Source: Nitrospirota bacterium | Lineage (GTDB): Bacteria; Nitrospirota; Thermodesulfovibrionia; Thermodesulfovibrionales; UBA6898 | Direction of reading: 5' to 3' | DNA: 64,000 nt | NCBI GenBank assembly: GCA_021811105.1 | Contig: JAJZPM010000010.1 | Coordinates: 1 to 64,000, forward strand | Shown: positions 33,436-42,799 of the stretch, in pieces | How the letters are laid out: the number at the start of each line of letters is the position of its first letter | Position numbering within the stretch: position 1 is the stretch's first letter | Made by a program: the position numbers and the translations under genes | Notes under the pieces: generated by a model | The model's input: only the letters and a program-made list of their open reading frames with translations | The model's database searches: none | Told to the model about the DNA's origin: nothing

Positions 33436-34984
33436 GGTGTCTCCAGCTGCGGAGGGCATGGAGCCCCTCTTCAATCGAGCGGATTTCATGCGGGTCCCAT
33501 CCCTTGCGTCGTCTTGCGAGAACTATCCGCTGAGCTTCGCGAGGCTCAACCTTGAGCATCCCCCCTCCAAGCGGATGTCCTTCTATTTCACAGCTCAGCC
33601 GGGTAAAAGGATGTGGCCATATGGACTGGAGATCTGCAAGAGTCATATTCCCCTTCAGTCTCACAGTATGGACTGAGTTTGTACATGTGCACCCGGCTTG
33701 ATTAGCAACAAGCGCCGGTCCACTGCTGCTCATGTAAGAAAGAAAGGCGTCCGGCACTATGACATCCGGCACGACATACCAGGGAGACCGATGTCGGCAT
33801 TTATAGCTGGCCCGCGCTTCTTTTCCCTCGGCGGTATCAAGATATGCCCGAACGCTGCCAGGCAGCGTCTCTGCAGAAGAAAGGCGGAGTAACAGCACTG
33901 GAGCGTCGCTTCTGACCCATTCTCGCAGGGTCGCTTTCGTAACGGATTCTCCGGCCAAAGCCCGGCTGTTGCGGACAGTAGGCTGAAGAAGAGACTTGGG
34001 GATATCCATTTTGTCAGCCAGCGAGGGGCGAAGATGAAAGAACTCGTTTGCTCCGGTAACGTACCCGATTCCAATCTGCGCGACCGCACCAAGTCGTGTG
34101 GTAGATTCATGCGCCAGAACTCTCGCATAGATGTCCCTGGCCTCACTTCCTGCGAGAAATGACCGGAGGCGGCAATTCCATGCCCGCCAATCATCTATCG
34201 TGACGTGAATGCCCGCGCGAGGCGGCTCCGGAGAAAATGAAAATGTCTCCTGCGGCGAAAGTAAGATGTGGCTGGCCTGGCCGCTGAAGCCGTCGGCATA
34301 AAGCAGCCAAACATCTTCGGACAGCTCTCGAAATATCTTCCGGCGCACGGCCACGAGACATACTGTAGAAAAGTTATGAAATAAATACTCGATAAGAGGG
34401 ATTGCATAAGGGGCATGCCCAATTTCGGCGGGGACAACAAATGCGATGCGCCCGCCCGGCTTTAGTAAAGAAGCAGTTGCAACGAGAAAAGGCGCCCAGG
34501 AAGATGTGAGTGCTGAGAAAGGGGCGCCAAGGGATGCGCATAGGTCAAGGGCCTGTTGCCGCACCTCGCCTGCGAAACGCTGATAACGGATAAAGGGAGG
34601 ATTACCTGCTGCGCACTCAAATCGTTCTTTGGTGCTTGCTGCCCAGCCGAAGAAATCGCCTTCGTGAATAAGCGCCCAGGGAGCGCGGCAACGGGCGACT
34701 GATGCAGCCTGAGGACCCTGCTCAACGCCGACGGAGCGTTTGTGCAATGCCAAGAACCTGCCATCGCCGCAAGAAGGATCAAGAAGCCGATCTGACTGCT
34801 TTCGAACCGCCCATCGCACAAGGCTGCGGACGGTGTCGCCGGGGGTGTAGTAAGAGCCATGCAGTTTGCGAGAATCGACAACCTCTCCTTCCCGGGCATT
34901 GCCTTGCGCGTTACCAAGTGCGCTGCTGAAAAGGTCGGTTAACATTTCTTTGTTCGCTGTTTTCAATTTGCCCCCTGCCTGCAT
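33425..34984 (-). CDS. N6-adenine DNA methyltransferase (type II R-M)
   Basis: A 519-aa Eco57I/TaqI-like gamma-class methylase: substrate-region HGSYYTPGDTVRSLVRWAV (SAM-binding X motif), motif I LLDPSCGDGRFL, catalytic NPPFIRYQRF, and GGRIAFVVPAEIGHAPYAIP. The C-terminal half would hold target recognition (VRLKGNMTLADLQSIWPHP). Starts at 34984 or 34945 are both possible, and neither has a strong SD. The overlapping downstream gene is the likely restriction enzyme. With that gene broken, this may now be a solitary methylase. Confidence 0.85.
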   Translation of the reverse strand: MQAGGKLKTANKEMLTDLFSSALGNAQGNAREGEVVDSRKLHGSYYTPGDTVRSLVRWAVRKQSDRLLDPSCGDGRFLALHKRSVGVEQGPQAASVARCRAPWALIHEGDFFGWAASTKERFECAAGNPPFIRYQRFAGEVRQQALDLCASLGAPFSALTSSWAPFLVATASLLKPGGRIAFVVPAEIGHAPYAIPLIEYLFHNFSTVCLVAVRRKIFRELSEDVWLLYADGFSGQASHILLSPQETFSFSPEPPRAGIHVTIDDWRAWNCRLRSFLAGSEARDIYARVLAHESTTRLGAVAQIGIGYVTGANEFFHLRPSLADKMDIPKSLLQPTVRNSRALAGESVTKATLREWVRSDAPVLLLRLSSAETLPGSVRAYLDTAEGKEARASYKCRHRSPWYVVPDVIVPDAFLSYMSSSGPALVANQAGCTCTNSVHTVRLKGNMTLADLQSIWPHPFTRLSCEIEGHPLGGGMLKVEPREAQRIVLARRRKGWDPHEIRSIEEGLHALRSWRHHAA

Positions 34985-35132
34985 CGCGGCAGCCCTGAAA
35001 AGGAACACGATTATTACACTGTTGTCAGAGCACCGCCCGCGTTGACGCACGACCTTCCCTGAACATTTCTAAATTATATTACGAGATACGGCCCAAAAGC
35101 GCAAGAGCCGGAATTATCTTAGAAAAGCGCTT

Positions 35133-35301
35133 AACCTAAAAAAGGCAGATCCTTTACCACGAAGGCACAGAGACACAGAGAAAACAACAATTTGCCGTAA
35201 AATTTCGGGGTACCATCGAGGTGATTGGTACATTCAGGAGTTTTCTCTTTTTTTTTCAACTCTGTGCCTCCGAGTCTCTGTGGTTAACTGCTTTTTCCAG
35301 G
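35133..35301. repeat. 170-bp foldback (MITE-like) repeat, copy 2
   Basis: Near-identical to 963-1132, 34 kb away. It sits between the start of the DNA methylase and a yjbQ remnant, marking the edge of the accessory block. The rest of the 35051-35527 gap holds only the yjbQ remnant. Confidence 0.85.
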
Positions 35302-35365
35302 CTTAAGGGTCTATCCCTCCACAGCAACCGCGCCATGCACAAAAGGTCGCTTTTCTTACCCCCCA

Positions 35366-35491
35366 TCATCTGAACATCACCTTTCTCTTCTCCGTCCTGT
35401 TGTCGAAATCGATAAAAACGATCTGCTGCAAGGTTCCGAGGGTCATTTTCCCTTCTACGAGCGAAACCGTGAGGGCCGGGGGCAAATCTAC
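35366..35491 (-). pseudogene. YjbQ (UPF0047) C-terminal remnant
   Basis: The last 40 or so codons of this minus-strand frame read PPALTVSLVEGKMTLGTLQQ, then IVFIDFDNRTEKRKVMFR and a stop. This matches the C-terminal block of the YjbQ/UPF0047 family (PSLTVPVxxGxLxLGTWQxI...EFDGPR). The N-terminal two thirds are missing; the frame runs into the start of the histidine kinase gene instead. A 5'-deleted fragment. Confidence 0.65.
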
Positions 35492-35527
35492 TTTTACAGA
35501 TCGGCAAGAACATTGTAGAATAGAGCG

Positions 35528-37639
35528 ATGAATAGAAGCGAAACAGACGGCAACGAACGGGAAGGCGAGGGACCTGCTGAGCAAAAGCTCAAAGAGAGAC
35601 TCGCCCTCGAAGAGGCGAAACATACCACCGAGCACAAACAGCGCGAAGAGCGGATGAAGAGGCTAAACGCGGGCCTCCTCAGTCTGGGACATGATTATCA
35701 CCGCAATATCCAGATACTGGCTGCTCTGTGCGGCGAACTACTTGATGCGGACTGCGCGCTGTATAACCGCCTGGACGGGGACCTGCTTTGCGTAAAGGGA
35801 CAGTGGAACGCACCGGCAGATCTCAGGCGCGAAGATTCTCCCGGGGGACACTTATGTTTCGACGTGATAAGGCACAATATAGACCAGCCACTGGTGGTTC
35901 GTAATCTCGAAGATACCCCTTATGCGAAGACAGACCCCAATGTGGCTGCCTACGGCCTGCGTACCTACATTGGATATCCTGTGCGTTTTGGAGGGGTGAC
36001 GCGGGGCTCGCTCTGCGTGGTCTATACGCGTGACTACCAGCCCGGGGCCGATGAACTGGATATTATCGGGTTCCTTGCCGCCGCTGTTGCGCAAGAGGAA
36101 GAAAGGGCGGTCGCTGCGGAGGCGCTTCGCCGGAGCGAGGAGTTCACCCGGAGCATCCTCGATAATGTGAACGAAGACATTCTCCTCATAGACCGCGACT
36201 ATAGAATTCTGACCGCCAACAGGTCCTACTGCGCATGGGCCGGGGTATCACTCAGCGAGGTCGTCGGAAAACACTGTTACGCTGTTTCCCGTGGATCTTC
36301 AAGGCCATGCTACGAACAGGGTCTCGACTGCGCCGTCAGACGTGCGTTCGAAACGGGCGGGCATCATTCTGTCTTGCGCAAGTTCGAAGATACCTCGGGC
36401 AAAAGCGCCTTCGTCGAGAAAAGGGCCTTCCCGGTGAAGGACTTGGGGGGTACCGTTATTTCGGTAATCGAGACGATTCATGACGTTACAGAGCGTCATC
36501 TTCTCGCGGAGGAACGGCTGAGGACACAGAAACTGGAGGCGATCGGGACACTTGCAGGAGGTATTGCGCATGACTTCAACAATCTGCTGCAGGGAGTGTT
36601 CGGATATATGTCAATGGCGAAGATGAACCTCGACCGGCGGGAGAAGGCCGCCGCCATGCTTGAGCAGGCGGAAAAGGCGCTCGGTATGTCGGTCAATCTT
36701 GCCACTCAGTTGCTGACCTTCGCAAAGGGCGGCCGGCCCGTGAAAAAATGTATCGCCCTTCTGCCGGTAATCGAGAACGCGGCCAAGTTTGCCCTGAGCG
36801 GTTCGAGCTCTGATTGCCGTATTCACATCGAGGAGGGCCTTTGGTGTGTGGAGGCGGACGAGGGCCAGATGGGACAGGTGATCCAGAACATCGTGCTGAA
36901 TGCAAGCGAAGCGATGCCCGGCGGGGGAACGGTGACGATTTCTGCGGGCAATATGGATATTCCGGCAGGGGAGAAGCCATCCATGCCGGAAGGCGGGAAA
37001 TTCGTTCGCATCGTCATTGAGGACAAAGGTATCGGGATACCCGAGAAGTATCTGACGCAGATCTTCGACCCTTATTTTACGACAAAACAAAAGGGCAGCG
37101 GCCTCGGGCTGGCAACGTCGTATTCGATCATCAGGAACCATGGGGGGGTGATCGACGTTGCATCCGCAGCCGACCGGGGCACCACCTTTTCCATATACGT
37201 ACCTACCTGTGCCCCTGAAGCGGCGATAACCCAGCCCGCGGCATCTGCGGGACAGCGCGCAGGAAGGGTCCTGATCATGGATGACGAAGAGATGGTGAGG
37301 CTGGTGGCAACGGAAATGCTGGAGGCCCTCGGGCATGACGCCGAGGCCGCAAGGGACGGAGATGAGGCCATAGTCAGGTTTTTGGATGCCAGAAAATCGG
37401 GGAAGCCCTTTGATGTAGTTATCCTGGACTTGACGGTGAAGGGAGGAATGGGGGGAGAACATACGGTCAGGAAAATTCAGGAGATAGATCCCGGCGTCCT
37501 CGCCGTTGTCTCGAGCGGATATGCCGACAACCCTGTGGTGGCCGGTTTTCGCTCGCATGGTTTTGCCGCCTTTCTGAACAAGCCTTACAGGATCGATGCA
37601 CTGAGGGACTGTCTGAGCGCCCTTTTGGCAAGACCGTGA
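35528..37639 (+). CDS. Hybrid sensor histidine kinase (GAF-PAS-HisKA-HATPase-REC)
   Basis: A 703-aa soluble kinase with no membrane helix. Order: N-terminal coiled coil, GAF domain (about 55-195; LDADCALYNRLDGDLL), PAS domain (about 210-325) containing a Cys-rich patch, HisKA with H348 in GGIAHDFNNLLQG, HATPase_c (VLNASEAMPGGG, DKGIGIPEKY, GSGLGLATSYSI), and a C-terminal receiver (D634 in VILDLTVKGGMGG). The ntrB-like HDFNN H-box is typical of hybrid kinases acting on soluble regulators. No cognate regulator is adjacent; the next genes are glgC and the che cluster. Confidence 0.93.
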   Translation: MNRSETDGNEREGEGPAEQKLKERLALEEAKHTTEHKQREERMKRLNAGLLSLGHDYHRNIQILAALCGELLDADCALYNRLDGDLLCVKGQWNAPADLRREDSPGGHLCFDVIRHNIDQPLVVRNLEDTPYAKTDPNVAAYGLRTYIGYPVRFGGVTRGSLCVVYTRDYQPGADELDIIGFLAAAVAQEEERAVAAEALRRSEEFTRSILDNVNEDILLIDRDYRILTANRSYCAWAGVSLSEVVGKHCYAVSRGSSRPCYEQGLDCAVRRAFETGGHHSVLRKFEDTSGKSAFVEKRAFPVKDLGGTVISVIETIHDVTERHLLAEERLRTQKLEAIGTLAGGIAHDFNNLLQGVFGYMSMAKMNLDRREKAAAMLEQAEKALGMSVNLATQLLTFAKGGRPVKKCIALLPVIENAAKFALSGSSSDCRIHIEEGLWCVEADEGQMGQVIQNIVLNASEAMPGGGTVTISAGNMDIPAGEKPSMPEGGKFVRIVIEDKGIGIPEKYLTQIFDPYFTTKQKGSGLGLATSYSIIRNHGGVIDVASAADRGTTFSIYVPTCAPEAAITQPAASAGQRAGRVLIMDDEEMVRLVATEMLEALGHDAEAARDGDEAIVRFLDARKSGKPFDVVILDLTVKGGMGGEHTVRKIQEIDPGVLAVVSSGYADNPVVAGFRSHGFAAFLNKPYRIDALRDCLSALLARP

Positions 37640-37662
37640 TTTTCCGGCAGCGTGATCTACCG

Positions 37663-37737
37663 CGTTTACGTGAATCACAATCAAACACCGCCGTTTTTAC
37701 AGCTTTTTTCAGCATGTCCGCCTCTACTTTATGCAAC
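37663..37737 (+). repeat. Dispersed ~75-bp repeat, copy 2
   Basis: The fullest copy: CGTTTACGTGAATCACAATC, ACCGCCGTTTTTACAG, CTTTTTTCAGCATGTCCGCC, ending ATGCAAC. It matches 2843-2917, 59094-59160 and, in its 3' half, 55019-55061. Confidence 0.75.
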
Positions 37738-37793
37738 ATTGCGGTTTACACATAAATCGTTTTTTTACAGCGGATTCTAGCCTTTATAACTCG

Positions 37794-37823
37794 TTGACAC
37801 TCTTAGATTTTTCCTGATATACT
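37794..37823 (+). promoter_or_regulatory. Sigma-70 promoter of glgC
   Basis: Consensus TTGACA (37794-37799), 18-bp spacer, TATACT (37818-37823); start near 37830, leaving about a 90-nt leader before glgC. Confidence 0.7.
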
Positions 37824-37921
37824 CCACTATCATTGATAATATAAATGCCGGCGATAAATCGGAGATAAAGGCACTTGCAGAAGCATATCGTTCCTAATTC
37901 CAGCGAGAAGCGGAGACCTGT

Positions 37922-39172
37922 ATGATCGGCAGGTTAAGACAGGAAAAGGCGATGGATAATGTACTTGCCCTGATACTCGCCGGCGGCAAGGGAGAACGGC
38001 TCCATCCTCTCACTATCCACAGGGCAAAGCCGGCGGTGCCGTTCGGCGGGAAGTACAGGATCATTGATTTCGCCCTTTCCAACTGCATCAATTCCCATGT
38101 GCGCAGAATCGTTGTAATTACTCAGTATAAGTCCCTTTCGCTGGACAGACACCTCGCGGTCGGGTGGGAACATCTCCTGAACCCTGAACTCGGGGAATAC
38201 ATATTCACGATCCCGCCCCAGCAGAGGATAGATGAACGATGGTACGAGGGGACGGCTGACGCGGTCTTCCAGAACATCTATCTTATCGAAAAGGAAAACC
38301 CCCCCTACATCCTTATACTGTCGGGCGACCACATCTACAAGATGAACTATGCCGACATGTTCGATTTCCATCTCGCGAAAGGCGCCGTTGGAACGATAGC
38401 GACGATAAAGGTCCCCAGGGACATCGCATCTTCATTCGGCATCATAGAGGTAGACAGCAACTTCAGGATAGTCGGGTTTCAGGAGAAGCCTTCGGACCCG
38501 GTGACGGTCCCCGGGGACCCCGATTGTTGTTTTGCGTCTATGGGGATTTATCTCTTCAACAAGGGAGACATCATCAGCGCGCTGAAGGCGGATTCCGGAA
38601 AATCTTCCGCCCATGATTTCGGCAAGAACATACTCCCCGAAATGTTGCACACAGGCAGACTCTTCGCCTATGAATTCAAAGACGAGAACAAGAAGGAGGC
38701 CGAATACTGGCGCGACGTCGGCACGATCGACTCATACTGGGAGGCGAACATGGACCTTGTCTCGGTCGATCCCCAGTTCAACCTGTACGACAGTGAATGG
38801 CCGCTGAGAACAAACCAGGGACAGTTCCCTCCCGCGAAATTCGTCTTTGCTCAGGAGTATAAAGGAGGAAGGCTTGGTACCGCGCTCGATTCGATCGTAT
38901 GCGGCGGCTGTATCGTCAGCGGCGGCAGGGTCCGGAACTCAGTGCTCTCGCCCAACGTAAGGATCAACAGCTATGTTGATGTAAGGGATTCTATCCTTCT
39001 TGAGAACGTCGAGGTCGGCAGGAGCTGCAGGATCAGAAAGGCGATCATCGATAAGGACGTCTATGTGCCGGCCGGCACAATCATAGGGTATAACCCGGAG
39101 GCCGACAGGGAGCGGTTCTTTGTCAGCGAGGACGGAGTGGTGGTGATTCCCAAGGGAGCGGAGATACGATGA
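37922..39172 (+). CDS. glgC: Glucose-1-phosphate adenylyltransferase
   Basis: Makes ADP-glucose for glycogen. Up to 416 aa with the nucleotidyltransferase signature LALILAGGKGERLHPLT, AKPAVPFGGKYRIIDFALSN, GTADAVFQNI, LSGDHIYKMNY, and a C-terminal left-handed beta-helix (SVLSPNVRINSYVDVRDSIL). Two starts have good SDs: 37922 (CGGAG) and 37952 (AGGAAAAGG, giving MDNVLALILAGG). It overlaps the DUF4388 gene by 4 bp (ATGA), an unusual coupling of glycogen synthesis with a signalling protein. Confidence 0.95.
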   Translation: MIGRLRQEKAMDNVLALILAGGKGERLHPLTIHRAKPAVPFGGKYRIIDFALSNCINSHVRRIVVITQYKSLSLDRHLAVGWEHLLNPELGEYIFTIPPQQRIDERWYEGTADAVFQNIYLIEKENPPYILILSGDHIYKMNYADMFDFHLAKGAVGTIATIKVPRDIASSFGIIEVDSNFRIVGFQEKPSDPVTVPGDPDCCFASMGIYLFNKGDIISALKADSGKSSAHDFGKNILPEMLHTGRLFAYEFKDENKKEAEYWRDVGTIDSYWEANMDLVSVDPQFNLYDSEWPLRTNQGQFPPAKFVFAQEYKGGRLGTALDSIVCGGCIVSGGRVRNSVLSPNVRINSYVDVRDSILLENVEVGRSCRIRKAIIDKDVYVPAGTIIGYNPEADRERFFVSEDGVVVIPKGAEIR

Positions 39173-40308
39173 GTCTTGCCGGCAGACTTGAAGACCTTGC
39201 GATCTCGGACATCTTTCAGATCCTGAGTGTCGGCAGAAAGACAGGTACCTTTATCGTTGCCGGCACTAAGGGGACTGCGCTCATCGTTTTCAAAAACGGC
39301 ATGGTCGTCAGGGCCGAAACGGACGACCTTGAAGGCAACCTCGGAAACAATCTTCTCGAAGCAGGTCAGATAAAAGATACGATCCTGAATATGGCCCTGG
39401 AGGTAAAAAAAAAGCTGCCCTCGAAGTCGGTTGCGGAAATACTCTTTGACTTCGGCTCGGTCAGCGCCGAGACGCTCGAGCGGGCGGCCAAGAAGCGTAC
39501 AGAGAAGGTCATTTGCCGCCTCCTTATGTGGGAGGACGGGGATTTTCAGTTCGAGCTCGACGACCTCGACCTGGAAGGGAAGACAAACCTGCAGGACCTG
39601 GGGTGGGAATTGTCGAGGGGACTGAGCCCCGAGTACCTGCTGATGGAAGGCGCGAGGGTCCAGGACGAATCCACTCAGGTTTCTTTTATTCCGGCGGAAG
39701 AATTTGCCTCCGGGGAAGCGGACGAAAGCGGCGGATGGGAGGACGACTGGGAGACCCCGGCGGCCGAGAGAAAAGACATATCCGCCTTAAAGGCCCTTAC
39801 CCAGGAACTGAGGTTCCCGAATTCAGCCTCCGAGATTACCCTGCTGATCCTCAGGTTTGCGAGCGATATCTTCCACCGGGGGGTCCTTTTCATGGTCGGC
39901 AAGAGCGAGATCGTGGGCCTTGGCCAGTTCGGCCTCGAGATCGAGCAGGCGGATGAGAAGGTCAGGCAGACTGTTCTGGAAATAGAAAAAAGCCCTTTCC
40001 TGAAGAGAATAGTCGGGGAGCAGATGCCATATAAAGGGCCGCTCGAGAAAGACGAAATAGTCCGAAGACTAATGGACGAACTGGGAGGTGTCTGGCCCGC
40101 AGAGACGGCGATATTCCCGATCATCGCAGACGGCAGGGTTGTCGCCTTTCTGTATTGCGACAACTTCTCGACGGGTATGGCGATGCCACAGACAGAAGGC
40201 CTCGAAATCTTCATCAGCCATGCGGGCCTTGCCCTTGAGAAGTCGCTGCTCCAGAGGAGACTTCAGGAGATGGAGCTGAAAAGGGGCGAGGAAGAAGGCG
40301 GCGGTTGA
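39169..40308 (+). CDS. DUF4388 (PatA N-terminal-like) protein with GAF-like C-terminus
   Basis: 379 aa. Residues 1-165 are DUF4388 (MSLAGRLEDLAISDIFQILS, GRKTGTFIVAGTKGTALIVF, WEDGDFQFELDDLDLEGK). An acidic linker follows, then a region of about 170 residues with a GAF-like fold (VLFMVGKSEIVGLGQFG; VVAFLYCDNFSTGMAMPQTE). DUF4388 proteins occur in gliding, type IV pilus and chemosensory gene sets. The start overlaps glgC and the stop lies inside the promoter of the che operon, so it bridges the two. Confidence 0.8.
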   Translation: MSLAGRLEDLAISDIFQILSVGRKTGTFIVAGTKGTALIVFKNGMVVRAETDDLEGNLGNNLLEAGQIKDTILNMALEVKKKLPSKSVAEILFDFGSVSAETLERAAKKRTEKVICRLLMWEDGDFQFELDDLDLEGKTNLQDLGWELSRGLSPEYLLMEGARVQDESTQVSFIPAEEFASGEADESGGWEDDWETPAAERKDISALKALTQELRFPNSASEITLLILRFASDIFHRGVLFMVGKSEIVGLGQFGLEIEQADEKVRQTVLEIEKSPFLKRIVGEQMPYKGPLEKDEIVRRLMDELGGVWPAETAIFPIIADGRVVAFLYCDNFSTGMAMPQTEGLEIFISHAGLALEKSLLQRRLQEMELKRGEEEGGG

Positions 40309-40334
40309 GATTTTTTTTCATGATCTGATACAAT
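40305..40334 (+). promoter_or_regulatory. Candidate promoter of the che operon
   Basis: TTGAGA (40305-40310, overlapping the preceding stop codon), 18-bp spacer, TACAAT (40329-40334). Start near 40341, with a leader of about 115 nt to the GTG of cheY at 40455. Confidence 0.5.
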
Positions 40335-40454
40335 CTTACACGGAAATAATGAGGGCCAAAATCAGGAAACGGCGAGGAACGTGTACAAGGGCAAGGCTGA
40401 ATTTACCGTAGCCGGGTATGGTACCTGTTGCAGCCTGCAGCGGGGGGAGGTCTC

Positions 40455-40823
40455 GTGAAGACCATCCTCATCGTCGAGGACTCCGCCACGACGAGGGCGC
40501 TGATCAGGGCCGTTATCGACGAAATCGGAGAGTTTGAGACCAGCGAGGCCTCTTCCGGGTTCGAGGCCCTTAAGATGCTGCCGCAGCAGGAATACGACCT
40601 CATTATTACCGACATCAATATGCCCGACATCAACGGGCTCGAGCTCATCAGTTTCGTGAGGAACAACCCGCGGTTTACCCACCTCCCGATCGTGATCGTC
40701 AGCACCGAAAGGAGCGAGGAGGACAAGAAAAGGGGCATGGCGCTCGGCGCTACCGCGTATGTTACCAAGCCCTTCAAGTCTTTTGAACTGCAGGAAATCA
40801 TAAAGAAGACCATTGGTGTATGA
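40455..40823 (+). CDS. CheY-like response regulator (first in che operon)
   Basis: A 122-aa single receiver: acidic pair E8/D9, phospho-acceptor D53 (IITDINMPDING), Thr/Ser at VIVSTE and Lys in VTKPFKS. It starts at the GTG behind GGGGGGAGG; the ATG at 40428 is too far upstream and lacks similarity. It overlaps cheA by 4 bp (ATGA). No output domain, so it is a diffusible output or a phosphate sink of CheA. Confidence 0.93.
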   Translation: MKTILIVEDSATTRALIRAVIDEIGEFETSEASSGFEALKMLPQQEYDLIITDINMPDINGLELISFVRNNPRFTHLPIVIVSTERSEEDKKRGMALGATAYVTKPFKSFELQEIIKKTIGV

Positions 40824-42799
40824 AATCTTCGAAAAAGGAATTCATCGCAGAGGCCGAAGAACTTATCGAGGAATCGCAGAGGCTGATCCTCGAGGTACAG
40901 GACACCCTTTCAACCGGTCTTAACCCCGACACGATCAACGCCTTGTTCAGGTCGATGCACACCCTCAAGGGCGTCTCCGGGCTTTTCGGGCTCCAGGGGA
41001 TTACCAATTTAAGCCACTCGCTTGAGACGCTCATGGACGACGTAAGGCTCGGGAAGATCGAGGTCGACGAAAGGGTCGTAAACTTTCTCTTCAAAAACGT
41101 CGATATTCTCAAGGGTATAGTGGACAAGCTCAGCCAGACCGACGAGGAACCCGACTCGTCCGGTTTCGTCAGGGACATCGAGGTGTTCAGGGATTCTCTG
41201 AAAGGCGGAGCAGTGCTTCCCGCAGGCGGGGCTGTGATCGATGAGGCGATCATGAAGGTGCTGTCCGAGTACGAGGAGCACAGGCTCAAGGCCAACGTGA
41301 AGGGCGGAAAAGGTATCTACCTCGCAAAGGCGGTCTTCCCCCTTGAGACCTTCGATACGTCCCTCGCGGAACTTACAGGTCTGATCAAGGCAAAAGGCGA
41401 GCTCATCTCGACGCTCCCGACGTCGACGAACATCCCGGACGGCTCGATAGGGTTCAACCTGATGTTCGGAAGCCCGGGGTCACTCGAAGATATGAAAAAG
41501 GATATCCCCTTCGACATGGAAACCCTCGTCGGTCCGCAGGGAGCGACCCAGCTTTCCCCGCAGTCTCAGCTGCAGGCCCAGCCTGAAACGCACCTGAAGA
41601 GCACTACCACCACCGTAAGGGTCGACATAGAGAAACTCGACAGGATCCTCAACACCATAGGCGAACTGAGCCTCGCCAAAGAGGCGATGAGAAGGATCGG
41701 GACGGAACTGGGCGAGACTTACGGACATACCTCGCTCGTGTACGACATTCATAAGATAACCCAGACGCTCGAGAGGAGACTTGCGGAACTCCAGGACCAG
41801 GTCCTCGAGATCAGGATGGTCCCCATAGGCCAGATTTTTTCGCGGCTCGCACAGATCGTGAGACGCTATTCGCGGGAGATCGGCAAACAAATTGACCTTG
41901 TGATGTACGGGGAAGATACCGAACTCGACAAATACCTTGCCGAGGAGATCATCGACCCACTTATGCACCTGGTGCGTAACTCGATTGACCACGGTATCGA
42001 AATGCCGGAAGTGAGAAGAATGAAGGGGAAAAAGGAATCCGGAACGGTGGTGCTGAAGGCCTATCAGAAGGGCAATCATGTGGTCATCGAACTGAGAGAC
42101 GACGGGGGCGGAATCGATATCGAGAAGGTGAGAAAGAAGGCGATAGAAAAAGGACTTGTCCACGAGGACGCGGAACTGAGCGAGGCCGAGACGATCGACT
42201 TTATCTTCACCCCGGGGTTCAGCACGAAGGACGTGGTGAGCCAGGTCTCCGGCAGGGGGGTCGGTATGGATGTGGTAAAGGAAAAACTGGCTGCCCTCGG
42301 GGGATTTGCGGAGGTCGAGACGAAGAGGGGCGCCGGCACCACATTCATGCTCACGCTCCCGATCACTCTGGCGATCATCAAGGCGCTTATCGTACGCGTG
42401 GGAGAGGAACGGTTTGCGGTGCCGCTGACGTCTATGTCGGAGACGCTCATCGTGGAGCACAAGGACATCCAGACGATCGAGTGGAAAGAGGTCTATTATC
42501 TGAGGGGCGAGATGCTGCCGATGATCAGGGTAAACAAGTTTTTCGGTCTTCCGAACCAGGATACAGACCGTTCCTTTGCTGTGGTCGTCGGCTTCGGAGA
42601 GAGGAAGGTCGGTCTCCTTGTCGACGAACTCTTCGGGCAGCACGAGATCGTCATCAAATCGCTGGGCGACTACCTCAAGAAGCTGAGGGGATTCGCCGGG
42701 GCGGCCGAAATCGGCAAACACGAGGTGATTCTCGTCCTCGATATCGAATCCCTCATAGATGAATCGATCATCAAACAAAAGGGAACGGCATATGTTTGA
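40820..42799 (+). CDS. cheA: Chemotaxis histidine kinase CheA
   Basis: 659 aa: Hpt (phosphorylated H47 in SMHTLKGVSG), an intermediate P2-like region (about 140-235), a Gln/Pro linker, P3 dimerisation, P4 kinase (LVRNSIDHGIE; DDGGGIDIEKV; GFSTKDVVSQVSGRGVGMDV) and P5 CheW-like domain (ALIVRVGEERFAVPLTSMSE). All catalytic boxes are intact. Overlaps cheY upstream and the ATPase gene downstream (8 bp), so the operon is tightly coupled. Confidence 0.96.
   Translation: MKSSKKEFIAEAEELIEESQRLILEVQDTLSTGLNPDTINALFRSMHTLKGVSGLFGLQGITNLSHSLETLMDDVRLGKIEVDERVVNFLFKNVDILKGIVDKLSQTDEEPDSSGFVRDIEVFRDSLKGGAVLPAGGAVIDEAIMKVLSEYEEHRLKANVKGGKGIYLAKAVFPLETFDTSLAELTGLIKAKGELISTLPTSTNIPDGSIGFNLMFGSPGSLEDMKKDIPFDMETLVGPQGATQLSPQSQLQAQPETHLKSTTTTVRVDIEKLDRILNTIGELSLAKEAMRRIGTELGETYGHTSLVYDIHKITQTLERRLAELQDQVLEIRMVPIGQIFSRLAQIVRRYSREIGKQIDLVMYGEDTELDKYLAEEIIDPLMHLVRNSIDHGIEMPEVRRMKGKKESGTVVLKAYQKGNHVVIELRDDGGGIDIEKVRKKAIEKGLVHEDAELSEAETIDFIFTPGFSTKDVVSQVSGRGVGMDVVKEKLAALGGFAEVETKRGAGTTFMLTLPITLAIIKALIVRVGEERFAVPLTSMSETLIVEHKDIQTIEWKEVYYLRGEMLPMIRVNKFFGLPNQDTDRSFAVVVGFGERKVGLLVDELFGQHEIVIKSLGDYLKKLRGFAGAAEIGKHEVILVLDIESLIDESIIKQKGTAYV

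Noticed and set aside
41480-42778. 432-aa minus-strand ORF
   Set aside because: Antisense to cheA; composition is that of a shadow frame.
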